Below, one piece after another: positions 6,501-8,183 of a DNA stretch of 8,183 nt (position 1 is its first letter; the number at the start of each line of letters is the position of its first letter). The position numbers and the translations under genes were made by a program. The notes under the pieces were generated by a model that was not told the DNA's origin, searched no databases, and saw nothing but the letters and a program-made list of their open reading frames with translations. Location of the stretch: assembly GCA_020346805.1 (NCBI GenBank), contig CP070790.1:3012746-3020928 (forward strand), written 5' to 3'. Origin of the DNA: Planctomycetota bacterium. Lineage in GTDB: Bacteria > Planctomycetota > Phycisphaerae > UBA1845 > PWPN01.

Positions 6501-8183
6501 GAATTTTTGATTTTACGGATGATTGTGAGGGTGAGTTTTGCAATGTCTTGTAGCGGATTTTTATGTGTTTGGGAGATTTGTCGTTTTGTACTTTAAGGAT
6601 CTGCAGAATTCCCATGGTTCCTTCGCGGGTTTTAAATAAATATGTTTTGGGCAACGGATCTGAGGCACTCATAACCGCCGGTGTGCCGGGTGTACCGGTG
6701 CTGAGATGATGTTGCAGGGTTAATGATATATCGGTATCCCGGTTGGTATCCCAGGCGTCAGCCGATGTTGGAATTACAACCATGTCAAAACCCCAGAGGC
6801 CGGGGGATGTCGATTCGGTGGTGCAGCCGGCGTCGATGCCGGTTTTTTTGAACCAGGCGGGGAAACCTCCTTCCGGATTCTTGGGTGGAGAAGATAGCTT
6901 GCCGGTATCGAAGTCGATAACGCAGTATGTTCTTTCACTGTCGGCATTGACTACCCGTTCAAATACCGGGCCGAATTGGTTGCTTTCTGTTGCCTCTGTT
7001 TCGTTGAGCTTTTCAGCTTCCGGAGAATCGGGGAGTTTGTCTCTTTTGTTCCCATTTGTGAATGCCCGACGTAATAGAGGTATTTTAGAAGGGAGTATTT
7101 TTGGTTCCTCTACTTCGGTTTTAGAGAGTGTACTGATTGGTTTTGTAGCTTTGATCAGATACTGGACGTCTGTCTTGTTGCCCAATTCGAGGGATACGTT
7201 GCGGAAAGTAATCCAATGATTAAATGAACGTTGTTGGAGTTCAATGCTTTTTATACCGTCAAGCTTCGGGCCGCTGAATTTATGGATGTATTTAACTAGA
7301 CCCGCTCCTTTACCTCCGCTTTCTATGTTTGAAGCGGTTAGGATTTGGTCGTTACGGTCAACAATGATCAGCCTGATAGCATCTTCAAGATAGGTATGGG
7401 TGACTTCAACGATGAGATTTCCACCATCCAGGTAAGGCGGCTTTAAAATAACACCGCTTTTTTTGTTGTCGATAGCAAATTCACTTCCCCATGGATATTC
7501 TGACCATTTTTCTAGTTGCTGCCAAGGGCTGGTGGCTATACCCAAATGAATATCCGTTTTCTTTTCGTCCGATTTGTAACGCGATATGACAAATGCTCGT
7601 AAATGCGGTAAAGGTTGATTGTCCCGATCATAAGGTATACTAACGTCGCTCGATTCTTTACCTGGGGGAGCAATTATCCGGCAACTGTAATCCAACGCCC
7701 CCTCAACCTGTATGGCGAGTTGGTAAGCGATTTGTTGATTTGAATAATGTCTCGGTGACCAGTAAGGTGCTTGGTCTAATTTTGAGCCATCCGGTTTCCA
7801 CCAAGACATTTTTGGTGAATTGTAAGAAACACCGACGAATTTGACGGTGATACCATTGGAAAGTTTGGCAATCAATGGGGAAGTCTCTTGGGATACGGAG
7901 GTATCTTCCGCTACCGCTGTCTGTCGGGCCAACTCCATGGGGCCGACTATGCCGACGGTAAGCAGGGCCAATATGACTATAGCCGTTCGTACCGGCCAGC
8001 GGGCCAGGCAGTGTGAGAGGCGATGACCGCGATCTATGCGATTGAGCCGCCGGGAGATTTTGGTTGAGCGGGCCATTGCGATACCCAGGGCCGCGGCCGG
8101 TCGTCGTGCAACCAAAGTCCGAGCCACTTCGAGCAAGGTGGCGCGGTATTGCTGGGGACTGGGCAGGTAATTTGAGCAGAGGT
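3589..8183 (-). CDS. M56/BlaR1-like membrane protein with carboxypeptidase-regulatory-like repeats and C-terminal TlpA-like thioredoxin domain (N-terminus outside window)
   Basis: The frame is open from the TGA at 3591-3589 to the right edge, giving at least 1530 residues. The TTG at 8136 (residue 1 in my numbering) is preceded in frame by 15 more sense codons with no stop (ending SPQQYRAT), so it is not a convincing start. Residues 1-50 (LLEVARTLVARRP, then MARS and a basic stretch) resemble the segment after the metal site of M56/BlaR1 peptidases. The zinc motif HExxH would lie off the window. One transmembrane helix follows (about 51-69, TAIVILALLTVGIVG). The rest should be extracytoplasmic: a domain at about 88-330, a charged linker at 331-387, a second module at about 388-470, a short module at about 496-532 (YLFKTREG, KIRYK), a polar S/T/Q/N linker at 533-565, eight or so beta-sandwich repeats at about 566-1356, and a TlpA/ResA-like domain at 1360-1500 with active site CTPC (1399-1402) and cis-Pro loop GIPT (1468-1471). 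The fold assignments at the C-terminus are secure; the M56 assignment is inferred from a short segment. Substrate and physiological role are unknown. BlaR1-type genes commonly sit beside a BlaI-type repressor, which would be to the right of this window. Confidence 0.82.
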   Translation of the reverse strand, partial: LCSNYLPSPQQYRATLLEVARTLVARRPAAALGIAMARSTKISRRLNRIDRGHRLSHCLARWPVRTAIVILALLTVGIVGPMELARQTAVAEDTSVSQETSPLIAKLSNGITVKFVGVSYNSPKMSWWKPDGSKLDQAPYWSPRHYSNQQIAYQLAIQVEGALDYSCRIIAPPGKESSDVSIPYDRDNQPLPHLRAFVISRYKSDEKKTDIHLGIATSPWQQLEKWSEYPWGSEFAIDNKKSGVILKPPYLDGGNLIVEVTHTYLEDAIRLIIVDRNDQILTASNIESGGKGAGLVKYIHKFSGPKLDGIKSIELQQRSFNHWITFRNVSLELGNKTDVQYLIKATKPISTLSKTEVEEPKILPSKIPLLRRAFTNGNKRDKLPDSPEAEKLNETEATESNQFGPVFERVVNADSERTYCVIDFDTGKLSSPPKNPEGGFPAWFKKTGIDAGCTTESTSPGLWGFDMVVIPTSADAWDTNRDTDISLTLQHHLSTGTPGTPAVMSASDPLPKTYLFKTREGTMGILQILKVQNDKSPKHIKIRYKTLQNSPSQSSVKSKIPTTQPENNQSHSFPTQTKENYLDFRVIHRDTKEPLAGATLNILMFDGENLDRTFERTTDSQGRYRVKIPKPNLRQFRIFANYKGCVPRRVLWWNGVGIPDTYTLELEPGTTIGGLVKDTTGQPIKGAKIRLSFSREPLQGEFTHIRGVVAETDATGYWQCDFVPAKRDDFTINMDHPNYVLEDKDWIRPSIELLRNITAVVVMRESLVLNGRIIDQEDQPVPQAIVGEESWWIPFIPPKKSTRTDADGRFELKGLRTGQVLMCVQAPDYAPLERRISMQPGMKPVTFQLEQGHTIRGRVVDKQGQPIADAHVGVDRWRGHSTIHWETKTDAEGRFCWTHAPADEVKMGICKDGFMGVERGLSPSNTEQVITLDPELYIQGTVVDGTSGRPIPKFVIVPGIDWGENREIYWDRMSAQNGSGGRFEIRFRSPQPGRVISIEAEGYRVVRSRSFKADEGEVTHNFKLYPSGAPLPAEAGLAGIVHLPGSARVEGAKVYPASRSQSWYFQKNLQERFADLNKVITDSQGNFVMPSAGYLEAVLIVHKQGYAWATAEQLDASRDVTLQPWGRIEGTIHIGPKPGSKEDLALQFNFPYRPNTAKIPWDYQPTMTEPGRFVFNRLPAGEVMVFRVINRPNPLNERQKLPAYTHGERVVVESGGTARVTIGGTGCPVVGRVKLPSGTDIEIDWNSPYGTVIAHVRPTRPDHLLPDDVIDMTPEERKAWFTNWSKTEEGRSYILLAEKDYVVLFQSDGSFRIEDIPTGTYDFRVNVSKLPSAEASSPFETIALLTHEFEVPEMIGGRSDKPLNLGNLELKLPKTLKVGDAAPLFETQTFDGKPLRLTDYRGKYVLLTFWATWCTPCIAEISHLKELHESFGKDKQFVIIGLSVDKHVNRPKRYLKRKKLPWTQGFLGDIYKSSIAVDYGIHGIPTNILIGPDGKIIAKDLRGQVTKEAVKRALSNTSLQSPTAQAVNNP
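3637..4059 (-). other. TlpA/ResA-like thioredoxin domain of the multidomain protein
   Basis: Residues 1360-1500 carry the family sequence marks: VGDAAPLFETQTFDG, LTDYRGKYVLLTFWATWC, the redox pair C1399 and C1402 (CTPC; codons near 3942-3931), a VIIGLSVD strand and the cis-proline loop HGIPTNILIGPDGKI. TlpA/ResA-type domains are extracytoplasmic thiol-disulfide oxidoreductases, often reductants for apocytochrome c or other envelope proteins. All catalytic features are intact. Placement outside the membrane agrees with the predicted topology. Confidence 0.93.
4069..6441 (-). repeat. Array of about eight carboxypeptidase-regulatory-like beta-sandwich repeats (protein-level)
   Basis: Residues about 566-1356 repeat a pattern of a G-x-V-x-D opening strand (GLVKDTTGQPI, GRIIDQEDQPV, GRVVDKQGQPI, GTVVDGTSGRPI) followed some 40-50 residues later by T-D-x-x-G-x-F/Y. 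Instances of the second motif start at about residues 603, 697, 789, 874 and 1066, with looser copies near 963, 1153 and 1292. Approximate units are 566-650, 655-750, 752-836, 838-918, 921-1008, 1021-1107, 1111-1198 and 1210-1355. This is the CarboxypepD_reg/transthyretin-like fold common in secreted proteins, where it usually acts as a structural, adhesive or carbohydrate-associated spacer. The copies are too diverged at DNA level to form nucleotide repeats. Confidence 0.8.
6541..7875 (-). other. Extracytoplasmic sensor-like modules of the multidomain protein
   Basis: Three units can be seen between the membrane helix and the repeat array. The first (about 88-330) begins LSNGITVKFVGVSY, contains WWKPDGS near its start, and ends WITFRNVSLELGNKTDVQ. 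The second (about 388-470) has FGPVFERVV, IDFDTGKL, KKTGIDAG and LWGFDMVVIP. The third (about 496-532) has TYLFKTREG, GILQI and KIRYK. I recall very similar wording in planctomycete M56 and related envelope proteins, where these units recur together, but I could not search to confirm it. No catalytic motif is evident. A ligand-sensing or scaffold role is inference. Confidence 0.5.
7930..7986 (-). other. Transmembrane helix of the multidomain protein
   Basis: Residues about 51-69 (TAIVILALLTVGIVGPMEL) form one uninterrupted hydrophobic span. The preceding 30 residues are rich in Arg and Lys (RSTKISRRLNRI, RGHRL, ARWPVR). The positive-inside rule puts that side in the cytoplasm and the following 1450 residues outside. 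It would be the last membrane span of the M56-like part. It is not a signal peptide, because the frame continues upstream. Confidence 0.8.

Noticed and set aside
6743..7219. 158-codon plus-strand frame opposite the sensor-like region
   Set aside because: It is Ser/Leu-rich low-complexity sequence antisense to the continuous large frame, with no domain signature and no good ribosome binding site seen.
7930..8136. Reading residues 1-75 of the TTG-started frame as an unusually long signal peptide
   Set aside because: The frame is open upstream of the TTG and the residues resemble the end of an M56-type membrane domain, so the hydrophobic span is better explained as an internal transmembrane helix.

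Overview
The window reads as chromosomal DNA of a planctomycete-like bacterium. All supported coding is on the minus strand, so the genes run from high to low coordinates. The taxonomic guess rests on the architecture of the large protein. It has an M56/BlaR1-type membrane segment, sequence modules that I recall from planctomycete M56 proteins, a long carboxypeptidase-regulatory-like repeat array and a terminal TlpA-like thioredoxin domain. The Mfd protein is fully canonical and adds little to the taxonomy. I could run no database search, so the lineage is an inference.

Layout in transcription order: (1) 8183 to 3589 is one uninterrupted reading frame that enters the window from the right edge. 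It is the C-terminal part (at least 1530 residues) of a membrane-anchored multidomain protein. The frame is open to the edge, so the apparent TTG start at 8136 is almost certainly not the real start. The residues before and after it look like the end of an M56 (BlaR1/MecR1-type) peptidase domain, whose catalytic motif would lie outside the window. (2) 3438-3588 is a 151-base intergenic gap with two imperfect hairpins and a candidate extended -10 promoter. (3) 3437 to 120 is mfd, the transcription-repair coupling factor, complete at 1105 residues with a GTG start. (4) 123 to 1 is the first 41 codons of a lipoprotein gene whose ATG overlaps the mfd stop codon (ATGA). It runs off the left edge.

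The mfd-lipoprotein pair is very likely one transcriptional unit with translational coupling. The large protein is probably a separate unit, or a weakly connected upstream one. Its likely topology is an N-terminal membrane protease-like part, one visible transmembrane helix, and about 1450 extracytoplasmic residues ending in a CTPC thioredoxin active site. That suggests an envelope sensor or enzyme combining a site-specific protease module with a disulfide oxidoreductase. No RNA genes, CRISPR arrays, insertion sequences or plus-strand genes are supported.
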